From: Aphelidium insulamus
Taxonomy: Eukaryota > Aphelidiomycota > Aphelidea > Aphelidiaceae
Assembly: GCA_036784855.1 (NCBI GenBank)
Contig: JAZDSV010000093.1
Coordinates: forward strand, 1-34,222
Direction of reading: 5' to 3'
DNA: 34,222 nt
The notes beneath the pieces are model-generated. The model had not been told where the DNA came from and ran no database searches. It worked only from the letters and a program-made list of their open reading frames with translations. Below are positions 19,706-30,681 of the stretch, piece after piece. Position 1 is the first letter of the stretch; every line of letters starts with the position of its first letter. A program made the position numbers and the translations under genes.

Positions 19706-22681
19706 TTAGTGCATGGTGTGGTAGCCGCCACTGCTCTCTGAAAACAGTTTCTGCGGCACCATGGACAGCCGCTTCATGGTGTCGAAGAAATCATCTGGAA
19801 TCTGGATAACGGCGTGAATACATATGATATTCTTAATGGTAGAGGACCCACCTTGAAGAGGTATTCATAGTTGTCAATCATCAAGGCGACAATGTTTACC
19901 ACGGCATTGCTCTCGCCGACTTCTAGTTGCGTCGCCTTCACCACATCATACGTCTTCTTGTCCGCCCCTTCGATGCTGGTGTCGTCAATTGAGTTGGGGA
20001 TGGATGAGGCGGAGGTGCCCACCACCGACGAGGCCGTTTGCTTGTCCGTCGCAGACAATGACACTGACGCCGCCGTGGAAGACTTTTCACGCAATATGTT
20101 TGGTCCAATGACAACTGCAAGATTGTTGCTGTTCATCAGATTGCCCTTTTGTGACTCGCTGTTGTCATCATCAGTGGTATTCGGTGGCATTGGTGGCATA
20201 GTCCTCGCTGTTCTCCGACACCCGGTGCAGGAATCGCAGTAGCTTCTGCAGCAGCAGTCGGTGACTGGGAGGCTGCATCATCACCAGATATCGAAGTGCC
20301 TCCAGCTGTGCGTCTCCATACGGCTTCAATTCTATGGATACTGTCATCACGCTGAATAATCTGCACTGTTTCACATACGCTCAGACATGATGAATAGGCG
20401 ATAGAGCCGCGCGATGAGCAGCGGTTCGGCCATTTCGCGCAGGTAGAACTTCAACACTCCCGCCACATCGTGCACCGTGTAGCCGGAAAAGTCAAATTCG
20501 GCGTCAACCGCATCATGTCGCTTCTCAAACAGTTTCTTGAGCGCGTCCATGCGCTTCACACTGCCGGCCAGCCGGAATATGCCCGCAGTGCGCAGGCCGT
20601 TATCTTCGATGAACTTTATGCTGGCCTCGACTATGGCTGGCACGGCCGGCTGTCCGTACTGGTCATGCCGCACGCCCGCGTCTTCGAGTCTCGCGCCAAA
20701 CAGTCGTTGAGAGTCTGCCGGCTGCTGTTGCTGTGGTTGTTCACGTTGTTGCTGTGCTGTGCTGCCGCCACCAGAATCATTACTAGCGCCGGCGGCAGTT
20801 GACGGTGACGACGATGACGATGAGTTACTTGGTGCCCACACCCGCAGAAAGCCCTTCATCTTGGACACCACGCCGCCTGAGTGATCGCTTCGATTGCTGT
20901 ACTGTGCATCGCCGCCCGCCTCGCTCAGCAGTGATTGCGCCGTTTCCCGTGAGCACACCCGATTGTCGTCCAGGAGAGCGCATAGTTTTGCACTGGCCAA
21001 CTCCTTGACGGCATTGCGTAAATTGACATTGGCCTTGCTGGTCCATTGTCGCGGGGCCGCGGGATCAGTCAGGTGGTCCATGGCTGGCAAGTCGATGGAA
21101 TTCAAGAATTTCGTCTCCTCCACCTTGGCCAGCAGGAGCTGCGTGGGGCTCTGCGCCGGCACGTGCAGCATGGATGACGCGGAGGAGCTAGAGTCTGCGC
21201 GGTTCAAGTCTCGCATGCTCAGCGCGGATGCCGTGCGCTTCTGCCGTATGTATACCGACACCGTGTCCAGCTCGTTGAACACCCGGTCCCGCTCCTCGAC
21301 GGTCGGCAGGCACAGATATATGGTCTTGGTGCGTGTGGCAATGACTATTCCGTGTGACAGGTCCGCGGTGTGTTGAACATCTCCCGCCCGCACCAGCTGC
21401 TCTGTTTTCCGGATGGCAGTCACGCGGGCAAAGTCAATCTGGTGCAGCACGTTCTCGGCCCAGCGCGCATGTTCCGCCGAGCGAAAGAAGCACAGATACC
21501 GATTCTTTACAAAGTTGACAAATAGCCGGGACCAGTGCTGTGCGTCGATTCTCGTCACCGTTGCATGTGGCGCCTGTCCATTCTCCATCTACAAATACAT
21601 GTTGTCAACAAGAACAACAGAAAGCTCTTACATGAATATTACTTGCCAAATAAGTAGAGTTGAGCTTGAAGACAAAGCCCGGATGGAACATTAGACAGTT
21701 CCGGTAGTTGGAGGGCAGGTCGTGGGCCAGGCGGCCGTCCGCGCGACAAAATCCAAACTGTGTGGTGCCGCTGGCCCGATTAATGGCGGGTGCCAACGAG
21801 GACTGTCGCGGGACCTGCACGTATTTGTGGGCGCGGTTCTCGTCGACGCACTCTTGGTACAGCTGCCACTGCTCCGTGCCGATTACGGTGCGTGTCTCTG
21901 GCGACATATCGACCGCCTCTCCCTTCACTTTAACCGTGGCGGCCAGACGTGGGTCCAGAAAGCGCCACTTCTTCAGTATTATGGCCAGCGTGTCTGTCAC
22001 CGTGGCGTCGTGTGGAACCTGGACCGTCTTGTACTCGACTTGCTCCGTGACGACGGCCGTATTGGCAACAGCATTAATAGTATCCTCTGGCGCCGATGCC
22101 AGTGCGCACACACGTATGGTCCACGAGGTAAGAACCGCTTTCGCGGCGGGCAAATCCTGCGACAACTTGGCAATGATTTTCTGCGGCGCTTCCCGATCCG
22201 CCGCTGCAGCGTGAGAGGTGCTAGAACTACATATCTATTGGACGTACAGGCAACTACAGGGGCGCTGGGCAGGGAACGCTGCGACGCAAGGGCTGTACTG
22301 TTCAGCGCCTCGTTAGAGCCAGATTTCTCCAGGTCATCGCGCTTCTTGACGAGAAATTCTATCCACGGACTGATGCCAGGTGAGCCGTTGGTGGCGACGC
22401 CGGTACTGTCCGACAACGAGAACCGCTTCTATTGCGCTGTCAGCACAAAGCACTAATCATTGGAAGCCGTGTACCTTGCGCTCTGGCGGCACTGGAGGAG
22501 CAGTGGCGATGGACTTTGGCGGCGGCACGACTGCGGGTGATATGGCGTCATCGGAGCCACCAAGGTACGCGTCCAGCACGTCCACGGATTCCGCGGGCGA
22601 CACAACTTGCTCCGCCGCCATTGCACTCTCAACTGTTCCGGGAATGGCCGAGGCGCGCTTGGGTGTCAGAGGGTTCATCAT
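19706..22681 (-). CDS. RA-PH-RhoGAP protein (ARHGAP20-like arrangement), 7 exons, about 897 aa
   Basis: GTPase-activating protein for Rho-family GTPases. Exons are 22681-22475, 22428-22248, 22203-21632, 21588-20379, 20340-20220, 20158-19852 and 19801-19706 (2694 nt). A Ras-association-like fold lies at residues about 165-240 (YKTVQVPHDATVTDTLAIIL, KKWRFLDPRLAATVKVKGEA). A PH domain follows at about 285-430 (NCLMFHPGFVFKLNS, SRLFVNFVKNRYLCFFRSAE). The RhoGAP domain runs from about 615 to 850: arginine finger GIFRLAGS, HDVAGVLKFYLREMAEPLL, LLLQKLLRFLHRV, and NSNNLAVVIGPNIL. A Ser/Gln-rich linker separates PH and GAP. The 38-nt intron at 20378-20341 is well supported by phase. The next junction (intron 20219-20159, donor gtcgga) is the least certain. 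An alternative is 20221-20155, and a frameshift cannot be excluded. The gene converges on ubiquilin with a 113-bp gap. Confidence 0.87.
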
Positions 22682-24239
22682 GGTATGGAACCCAATGTAA
22701 ACACACGTGCGTTTGTCAAGTGCGTATGTTTACATTATTTTTAGCTTCAAGGTGAGGTGTTGTTGTCATGCGGCAATGTGATATACAGTCATTACGAAAA
22801 TTATAGTTATGATTTATTCATTAAACGTATCTAACCGGTCGGTCATGACGTGGCGCCGTTGGTTGCCCGAGTACGTGTTGAAAATAATATAGAACATACT
22901 TATATACGAATATACTAATACAAATATAGCTCAGTTCAGTGATGGACTCCATGCGGAGTAAAGCGGTGTGGTCAGCCGTCGCACTGCGTGAAAAAGTTTG
23001 TAAGTACCGCTGCCGCTTGTAGATGTTGTAGTATCAGACGCAGCTCCAGCGTGAATACGCCGAGTTGAGCCAGGTTGTCACGGAGTTGGGAAGGTTCCGC
23101 CTGCCGAGCCAGTGTTATAATTCCAACTCTATTTAGACGTCTGCATCCCGGGAAAGCCCTCCAGTGGTGGGAATGACCCCAAGTCAACGCCGTCTCCAGT
23201 AAATATCGCCTTGCCGCATATCGCAGATATCTTTTCAACAGTCCGGTCCCAAGAGACCACCAAAATGCCGAGGTGGGACTTACACTACTTCTGCCCTTCC
23301 TGGCGCACACCGGTGAGCGCCGGCAGTTTGCTCCATATTGCCGTGATTTAAAGATGCGGCGGAGCCTTCCGGAGATCAATGTTTAGTTGTTCCAGGAGTC
23401 GACATGAGGTGAAAGTGGGATGCTGCTTGCGCCGAGGGCGCTTTTGACTTCTCGTTATCGAGTGCAACTGAATGGTTGCTGCTGTGCTTGCTGACCGCTA
23501 CTGTGCCGCCAGGGCACACGGTACTCCCGCTCTCCCCTACAGCATTGGGTCTGCTATTTAATTAATCCTTATGGATCTCCGTTCTGTGACGGCTTTCAAA
23601 GGTGTCATAGACACCAGGCTTGCAAACCTCTAACGTGCCGCCAGTGTACACGGTATTCTCGCCCTCCCCTAGAGCATTGGGTCCACCCAACGGACACATG
23701 CCAAGTGTAGTTGGTATTGTCTGCCCACTGTTACAGTGTTTAATTCCGGCTGATTATATCTTCAAACATGCCACTGTGACACGGACATGTAGTTTAGGGA
23801 TATTGCACCCATCAGATGACTGCTATGGTATCTGCGCATAGCTCATTGGCGGCCGCTGGGCTGTTCACCAAACGCCTGCTGCGGGAGGAAACTTGGCAAA
23901 TCAACCAAATCTGTTCACCACTTGCTTGCCCAAGCACCTGAAACAATACGGAGGCTCCAAAGCAGGGTTGCAAAATGCTCAACTTTGCATTGGCCCTATG
24001 ACTTGGTCAGTGCACAGACCCTGTCTGGTTAAATCCTCTACTTGTCCATTCACTGCCAGTGAGGCAAATCGTCCAAGATTCTGTTCTTCGTTCGTTTAGA
24101 GAGCTAGGCTCTAGGGCCAAAATATTTTTTTTGAAACAGACACACAATCAATTAATAAATGGTAATTTGACGCAGTACAGTTCATCATGCAACAGTATGC
24201 TGGCACATTTGCTCCCTCTGTACCACCATGGGACTGTCT
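22682..24239. other. Gene-poor stretch left of the satellite
   Basis: The first 200 bp are the RhoGAP 5' flank. A 135-codon open frame on the minus strand (23379-22972) matches no family I know and lacks splice-flanked exons or a clear promoter, so it is not called. The stretch holds one duplicated 48-bp segment (23503-23550 and 23635-23682) and otherwise looks non-coding. Confidence 0.4.
23503..23682. repeat. Duplicated 48-bp segment
   Basis: Two copies about 132 bp apart share GTGCCGCCAG, then ACACGGTA, CTCCCCTA and AGCATTGGGTC, with scattered transitions. They may be remnants of an older tandem or dispersed repeat. Confidence 0.7.
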
Positions 24240-24590
24240 GTGCGCATGTGCCTCTATGTGCTGCACTCACTCTTAGGTTAGTTGGTGCTGGTACTCGCTC
24301 TCTGTCTCTGTGTGGTATGCTATGTGCAATATGGCTGCATATGTTGCTCTCACTCTTAGGTAGTTGGCACTCCTTGGACTCTCTCCAGGTGTGGTTATCT
24401 GTGCATATGAGCTGTGTACTGCACTCACTCTTAGATTAGTCAGTGCTAGTGGGTCTCTCCCTCTGTGGGTACGTATTGTGCATAAATGGCTTGTTGTGCC
24501 GCACTCACGCTTTAGAGAGCTAGGTGCTCCAGGGACTAAAAAAAAATTTTGGTAACAAACAATTGTTAATAAATGAGCTTTAACAATGCA
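24095..24590. repeat. Degenerate left flank of the satellite, bounded by an approximately 75-bp direct repeat
   Basis: TTTAGAGAGCTAGG occurs at 24095-24108 and 24511-24524. Each copy is followed by similar A/T-rich sequence ending in ttaataaatg. Between them, three or four degenerate units of about 76-85 bp share cactcttag followed by gttagttggtgctgg-like sequence. These units resemble the cctgttagtttagtcggcgctgg core of the 97-bp satellite to the right, so they look like its decayed outer units. Confidence 0.65.
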
Positions 24591-24719
24591 TTATTCTCTA
24601 TATTGCAATGATCCGCTGCCACTTGCAGCGCTCCTGCCTCTATTGGCTCTGGCTGGTATCAAAGGGCACTCAGTCCATATCTGCCCTCACGCACCGTAGG
24701 TATTGCCGTACATGGCACT

Positions 24720-26300
24720 GGCTGGTCGACATTGCATGTGCACCGCTGGCTGTGGGCCTGTGGCTTGGTGGTTTCGTGGAAGGTGCGGTACGTGCATCTA
24801 TATTCCATCTCCCTGTTTATGCCACCTGTTAGTTTAGTCGGCGCTGGCTGTTGGTCTGTGGCCGGTCGTTACGTGGAAGGTGCGGTACGTGCATCTATAT
24901 TCTATAACCCTGTTCATGCCACCTGTTAGTTTAGTCGGCGCTGGCTACTGATGTGTGGCCTGGCGGATACGTGGCAGGTGCGGTACGTGCATCTATATTC
25001 TATCTCCCTGTTTGTGCCACCTGTTAGTTTAGTCGGCGCTGGCTGTTGGTCTGTGGCCGGTCGTTACGTGGAAGGTGCGGTACGTGCATCTATATTCTAT
25101 AACCCTGTTCATGCCACCTGTTAGTTTAGTCGGCGCTGGCTACTGATGTGTGGCCTGGCGGATACGTGGCAGGTGCGGTACGTGCATCTATATTCTATCT
25201 CCCTGTTTATGCCACCTGTTAGTTTAGTCAGCGCTGGCTGTTGGTCTGTGGCCGGTAGTTACGTGGAAGGTGCGGTACGTGCATCTATATTCTATAACCC
25301 TGTTTATTCCACCTGTTAGTTTAGTCGGCGTTGCCTGTTGGTCTGTGGCTTGGTTGGTACGTGGCAGGGTCGGTACGTGCATCTATATTATATTTACCTG
25401 TTTATGCCACCTGTTAGTTTAGTCGGCGCTGCCTGTTGGTCTGTGGCTTGGTGGTTACGTGGCAGGTGCGGTACGTGCATCTCTATACTATATACCTGTG
25501 TTTGCCACTGTTAGTTTAGATGGTGCTGGCTACTGATGTGTCGCCTGGCTGATTCGTGGCAGGTGCGGTACGTGCATCTATATTCTATCTCCCTGTTTAT
25601 GCCACCTGTTAGTTTAGTCGGTGCTGCATGTTGGTCTATGGCTTTGTTGGTTACGTGGCAGGTGCGGTACGTGCATCTATATTCTATCTCCCTGTTTATG
25701 CCACCTGTTAGTTTAGTCGGTGCTGCATGTTGGTCTATGGCTTTGTTGGTTACGTGGCAGGTGCGGTACGTGCATCTATATTCTATCTCCCTGTTTATGC
25801 CACCTGTTAGTTTAGTCGGCGTTGCCTGTTGGTCTGTGGCTTGGTGGGTACGTGGCAGGTGCGGTACGTGCATCTATATTATATTTACCTGTTTATGCCA
25901 CCTGTTAGTTTAGTCGGCGCTGCCTGTTGGTCTGTGGCTTGGTGGTTACGTGGCAGGTGCGGTACGTGCATCTCTATACTATATACCTGTGCTTGCCACT
26001 GTTAGTTTAGATGGTGCTGGCTACTGATGTGTCGCCTGGCTGATTCGTGGCAGGTGCGGTACGTGCATCTATATTCTATCTTCCTGTTTATGCCACCTGT
26101 TCGGTTAGTTACAATTGGCTGGTGGTTGTGGCCGGCGGTTACATGCGGGTACCGCAGCCGTAGTGCAATACTATCTCATATGTACTTGTCATGCCGCCTG
26201 TTAGTTTAGTCGGCGCTCGGTTGTTACGTGGCAGGTGCGGTACGTGCGTCTAGTATGTATCTCTTTAAAACGATATGTTAGTGTAGTTGGCGCTGGCCAG
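24720..26300. repeat. ~97-bp tandem satellite, homogeneous core
   Basis: About 16 head-to-tail copies. Conserved blocks in each unit are CACCTGTTAGTTTAGTCGG, a variable ctggctgttggtctgtggc-type segment, acgtggcagg, GGTGCGGTACGTGCATCT, and atattctat with ccctgttta. In the left part two unit types alternate (period 195 bp, for example tactgatgtg at 24946 and 25141). In the right part a block of about 240 bp at 25330 recurs at 25821 (offset 491 bp, five units). Some units are 99 bp, which lets accidental open frames run through them. These are not genes. Confidence 0.93.
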
Positions 26301-27420
26301 TAGTCTGTGGCCGGCGGTTACGTTGCTGGTGCGTTACGTGCATCTTTATCTAAATCCCTATTAATGCAGCCTGGTAGTTTAGTTTTAGTTTGTTTTGTTA
26401 TTTTAGGCGTATATTGGTGTTCCAGTCTCGTTAATTTGGGCAGTTGCGATATGTGCTTATCTATCTTGATCCCTGTTGATGCCGCTTATTGTTTAGCAGG
26501 CACTTGTTCTTAGTCCCTCGCCTGTGGTAATGTCAGTAATGGTATGTGCATATGTATCTTTATCCATATTTATGCTGCCTCGGCGCTTGTTGGTATTCCA
26601 TGTCTTGATGTTAATGGCAGTTGCGGTATGTGCATGACTATCTTTATCATGATTATGCTGCCTGTTAGTTTAGTTGGCTCTTGTGTGGTCCCTGGCTTGG
26701 TGGTAATGGGCAGTTGCGGTATGTGAATTTATATCCTTATCGATCATTTTTGCCGCCTGTTAGTTAATTTGGCACTAATTAGTGGTATTTGGTTGCTGGT
26801 TTGGTGGCAGGTGCGGTATGTGCATCTCTATTCTGCATCCCTGTTTTTTCCGTCTATTAGGGTAGTTGGCGCTTGTTAGCATTCTGTGGTGATTCTGGTG
26901 TATTGCTCGTGTCTTAAGTGTCTCCAATGTTTATACGCCCCGGTAGGTTTTCATCTACTTGTTTGATTAGTTTGTAGGCGCGGATCGGTGGTGCGGCACA
27001 CTTGGTTTGATGTGGCACGTGATGTAACAACTTCACCTTATAATCCGCGAATTAACGCCTCTTAGATTAACCGGCGCTTGTGATGGACCATATTTTTGCC
27101 CGTGCATGTATGTAATAACTATGTTTATACCGATATGATGATATGTTTGTTTAATCGGCGCTTTTTGGTGTCCCGTGCCTCTAGTTAGGGCGGTTTGTCC
27201 ATCTGCATACTTTTTATACGTTCATATCGCTGATGTATGCCGGCGCTGGCGTATTTGGTTCTTGTTTGTATTATTCGGTAACTACCTTGCGTATTGAACT
27301 TGTGCCGCTGATTAGATTAGTCTCTGCTGGTTGATGTTGAATGGTTCCTCTGTATGCATACCCTACTGTACGAGTAACTGCTTTGCCTATTGCCGCCTAT
27401 TAGTTTAGTTTGTAATTTTT
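26301..27420. repeat. Degenerate right flank of the 97-bp satellite
   Basis: Units fade progressively. gttagtttagttggc-like and ggtgcggtatgtgcatct-like blocks remain recognisable at irregular spacing (for example near 26390, 26660, 26760 and 26810, and faintly to about 27410). They are much more diverged from each other than units in the core. Confidence 0.7.
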
Positions 27421-28015
27421 GGTTGTCCGTGGTCGTTCGAAGTGCATTTACTTTTGTGGTATGTGTGTGTGTTTTGTAGATATGTGTTGACGCCACCTTT
27501 AGTTTGACAGGGCTGGTGACTATGCTTCCGTCTTGGGTTACTTTAACTTCATGGTTCATGGTCAATGTCCATACTTAAGCGGTTGATGAGTAGGTGGCGG
27601 TGAAAGAATGGTAGTGGAAGAGGTCTTTGTCATTTCTCTTGCTCAGTAGTTGGGATCGGCGCGGTATGAGTGGTAACATGTGGCATGAATCTCTATTTGG
27701 TTAAATAATATGGTTGCCTCAGTATCTGATACTCCGAGATGCATTGACGGCGTGGTATGTGCGTTTCATTATGTATACATATACATGTTGGTAGACATCT
27801 CCCTATTTGTGGTCATGCATGTCTTGACGCTATACGGGATGGTACCCGGTTTATACTGTTCTTCCAATAAACATTTTTTTCTCTTCAAAGTTACTTCAAT
27901 TAAGTCATTACAATGCTAGGGTGGCCAAAAAATTTGATTGGTTCTCCTAACAACTTACTTATGCACACCGCGTCTCCCCCTAGCGGCATCTTGATTGGTT
28001 CTTCGATCATACGGA
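27421..28015. other. Spacer between the two satellite arrays
   Basis: No gene is supported. GATTGGTTCT occurs twice (near 27937 and 27990), that is AGAACCAATC on the minus strand. The stretch runs into the first 34-bp unit. Confidence 0.4.
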
Positions 28016-28017
28016 GG

Positions 28018-28870
28018 TGCGCGTCGCTCATTGGCTGGAATAGCGCCCATCCGCGCGTCGCTCATTGGCTGTAATAGCGCCCATCCGCGCGTCGCTCATT
28101 GGCTGTAATAGCGCCCATCGGCGCGTCGCTCATTGGCTGGAATAGCGCCCATCGGCGCGTCGCTCATTGGCTGAAATAGCGCACATCCGCGCGTCGCTCA
28201 TTGGCTGGAATAGCGCCCATCCGCGCGTCGCTCATTGGCTGGAATAGCGCCCATCCGCGCGTCGCTCATTGGCTGGAATAGCGCCCATCCGCGCGTCGCT
28301 CATTGGCTGGAATAGCGCCCATCCGCGCGTCGCTCATTGGCTGTAATAGCGCCCATCGGCGCGTCGCTCATTGGCTGGAATAGCGCCCATCGGCGCGTCG
28401 CTCATTGGCTGGAATAGCGCCCATCGGCGCGTCGCTCATTGGCTGTAAAAGCGCCCATCCGCGCGTCGCTCATTGGCTGTAAAAGCGCCCATCCGCGCGT
28501 CGCTCATTGGCTGTAAAAGCGCCCATCCGCGCGTCGCTCATTGGCTGTAATAGCGCCCATCCGCACGTCGCTAATTGGCGGGAATAGCGCCCATCCGCGC
28601 GTCACTCATTGGCGGGAATAGCGCCCATCCGCGCGTCACTCATTGGCTGGAATAGCGCCCATCCGCGCGTCGCTCATTGGCTGTAATAGCGCCCATCCGC
28701 GCGTCGCTCATTGGCTGTATTAGCGCCCATCCGCGCGTCGCTCATTGGCTGTAATAGCGCCCATCCGCACGTCGCTAATTGGCGGGAATAGCGCCCATCC
28801 GCGCGTCACTCATTGGCTGGAATAGCACCCATCCGCGCGTCGCTAATTGACTGGAATAGCGCCCATCCGC
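28018..28870. repeat. 34-bp CCAAT-bearing minisatellite, about 25 copies
   Basis: Each unit reads CGCGTCGCTCATTGGCTG, then a variable G/T/A, then AATAGCGCCCATC and C/G. Copies are contiguous with no unique spacers. Variants (gctgg, gctgt, ggcgg; ccatcc or ccatcg) occur in runs, as expected from unequal exchange. On the minus strand every unit carries CAGCCAATGAGCG, a good CCAAT-box consensus. Units are CpG-rich. Confidence 0.95.
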
Positions 28871-29165
28871 GTCTTATTCAACCGCTTTGCGTGTTGCTAA
28901 TTCGACGTTGCTTATTTGATGGATAACCACGCATCCGCGCGTTGCTTTTCATTAGCGCGCATCCGCCTGGAGCTTATGCGAAGGATAAGTGCCCATCTGC
29001 GCGTTGCTTACTCAAAGGATCAGCGCCGATCTGCGCAATGCTTATTCGACGTATCCACGCATTGCTAATGAACGGAAAGCGTGCATCTGTGCAGAGCCTA
29101 ATCAAAGAGAAGCACCCATCAGCGCGTAGCTTTGGTCGGGCTAAAGCCCACGTGCAATGCCTATT
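28871..29165. repeat. Decayed edge of the 34-bp minisatellite
   Basis: Fragments such as catccgcgcgttgct, gcccatctgcgcgttgctta and gcatctgtgcag recur at irregular intervals, so the array continues in degenerate form. A small open frame across it is an artefact. Confidence 0.7.
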
Positions 29166-29989
29166 TACAGGCTAAATGATGCGCCTAGTATTGGTTTAGC
29201 ATGGCCGTAGCCGCTTATTACTGCCATCATGGCGGCTGCTCTGGCCAAAAATAGAGCGTTGTCCTGATAAATTTGTCTTCCACCTGTTTAGTTTTAGATT
29301 TGGTGCACTGTAATGAAATGTTTCATATCTACAGGTCTGTTTGACCCAATCACGGCGGCGCCGATTCGCCTGTACGATTGGCGCTCGATTCAACAATCGA
29401 ATCGATTCGGCGAATCACAGCCACACTCACAGTGCGCGCGCGCCCGTCCATGCACCGCCACCTGCCCGCAGCACCACGGCGTCCAGCATAGGATGTCTCC
29501 AGCACCTGGTTGGCCATTCTCTACGTCGCAAACGTTCCACGAGACCCCTACAGCCCATATATCACCATCACCTGCATTGCGTGCACATCACCGCCGTACC
29601 ACTACGTCTGTAGCCCTAGCAGTCAGTGTTGATGCTGTAGGTGCTATGCTGTTCATCGATAGTGTGGCTGTGCGGCTGCCGGACTAGTGTGCCATGTCAA
29701 TGGCTGTGTGCCAATGGGGCAAGTACCATGTGCTCCTATGTAGTTCAACGTAGCACCTTACTGAAGAATGCCTCGCACTTGCAGCTAGGATATCAAACAT
29801 CTGAGCTATTGGTAGCCCATCTGATGATGTATATACTCACAAAATACACAATAGTCCTGCACCTTATAGATGCACCTGCCATGAAACATCAGTGGCCAAT
29901 TGCATATAGAGATGAACTTGTGTAACTTGTGTAACTACATCACTTGACATCCCATTGCTTTCTAATTTCACTCTACTTGCATTCAAAAA
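29166..29989. other. Left flank of the recombinase/resolvase element
   Basis: No convincing gene. A perfect 7-bp inverted repeat with a 7-nt loop (TCGATTC at 29385-29391, GAATCGA at 29399-29405) lies inside a larger imperfect palindrome (cgattcgcc at 29362-29370, ggcgaatc near 29409). It may be near one end of the element. The last 300 bp presumably hold the resolvase promoter, but no TATA box is obvious. Confidence 0.45.
29385..29405. repeat. Hairpin-forming inverted repeat
   Basis: Stem TCGATTC/GAATCGA with a 7-nt loop, nested in an outer 8-bp pair GATTCGCC/GGCGAATC. The octamer GCCGATTC found just left of it (29360) also forms the last bases of the window (34215-34222). Confidence 0.6.
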
Positions 29990-30652
29990 ATGGCCAGCCG
30001 TACAACATATGTTGATCTTACAGGCCCAGACGAGGTGAACCTTATGGAGCAGCAAAGCCGTCTACTTGTTTCTTATGACATTGGTGTGCTGAATGCAGCT
30101 GTGGCTGCCATTGATCAAGTAACTCACCAAGTTGTACTTCTGCGTACATTCTCCATTGGCCATAAACCACTGCAAGTGCCAGATGCATGCACTGATATTA
30201 TTCAGCATGTGACAGCACTGATGGAAGAAGTGCCATACTCTACTAGCAAAGTAGATGTAGTGATTGAATATCAGCTCAAAAGCACTAGAGGTGGTCCAAA
30301 CAACAGCAATATTGACAACAACATTGTTGCTTCAAGTCTCTGCACTTCCTACAAGATGTTACACATTCCTTGCACTGTTCTGTCGTCTAAGAAAGTGGCT
30401 TCATATTTCAAAACTGATGGGACCTCAAGAGCAACAAAGAAGCGTGATGCTACCAATATTGCAAAATTCATGATGAATAACCAGTGCCAGTGCAGCATTA
30501 GCATAACACCTATGTTGGTACACAGCTTTATGGATAGTGCCAAGAAGGATGACATGGCAGATGCACTACTGCAAGCATTATTTTCTTGCAATAGTTGGAG
30601 GATTAAAGTGAAGCCTCAATTACAAGTCATTTTGCAAAGATCAGGTGAATAG
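29990..30652 (+). CDS. RuvC-fold Holliday-junction resolvase, poxvirus A22-like family, 220 aa
   Basis: Predicted structure-specific endonuclease that cuts four-way DNA junctions. Single exon, ATG with strong context (AAAAAATGG). The RNase H/RuvC fold motifs are in order. The first Asp is in LLVSYDIGVLNAAVAAI (D30). The second acidic residue is in VDVVIEYQ (E93). The C-terminal pair is in KKDDMADALLQAL (D187/D188 and D191). Length (220 aa) fits the 150-230 aa typical of this family, which is known from poxviruses and other large DNA viruses and is related to fungal mitochondrial Cce1. Residues 1-24 are a non-conserved leader. It is intronless, unlike the adjacent 12-exon recombinase gene with which it converges, which suggests a separate origin. 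No mitochondrial targeting peptide is apparent, arguing against a Cce1 orthologue. All catalytic residues are intact, so it is probably functional. Confidence 0.85.
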   Translation: MASRTTYVDLTGPDEVNLMEQQSRLLVSYDIGVLNAAVAAIDQVTHQVVLLRTFSIGHKPLQVPDACTDIIQHVTALMEEVPYSTSKVDVVIEYQLKSTRGGPNNSNIDNNIVASSLCTSYKMLHIPCTVLSSKKVASYFKTDGTSRATKKRDATNIAKFMMNNQCQCSISITPMLVHSFMDSAKKDDMADALLQALFSCNSWRIKVKPQLQVILQRSGE

Positions 30653-30681
30653 ATTTACTTAAGTTGTGACTACTGCATATG

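Noticed and set aside
22972-23379. 135-codon minus-strand frame
   Set aside because: No recognisable motif, no conserved neighbours, and it lies in repeat-bearing non-coding DNA. It could be a transposon remnant, but nothing supports a specific call.
25511-25913. Open frames on both strands across the satellite with a roughly 33-residue repeat
   Set aside because: They exist only where units happen to be 99 bp long. Other units of 97 bp break the frame, and no start, splice or promoter context supports translation.
28018-28870. Possible CRISPR array
   Set aside because: The 34-bp units are contiguous with no unique spacers, no cas genes are present, and the genome is eukaryotic.
29313-29687. 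Plus-strand open frame before the resolvase
   Set aside because: It crosses the palindrome and has low-complexity composition with no family resemblance.
30653-30681. Resolvase and recombinase as a single read-through fusion
   Set aside because: The genes converge on opposite strands, so no fusion is possible. The short gap only implies overlapping 3' ends.
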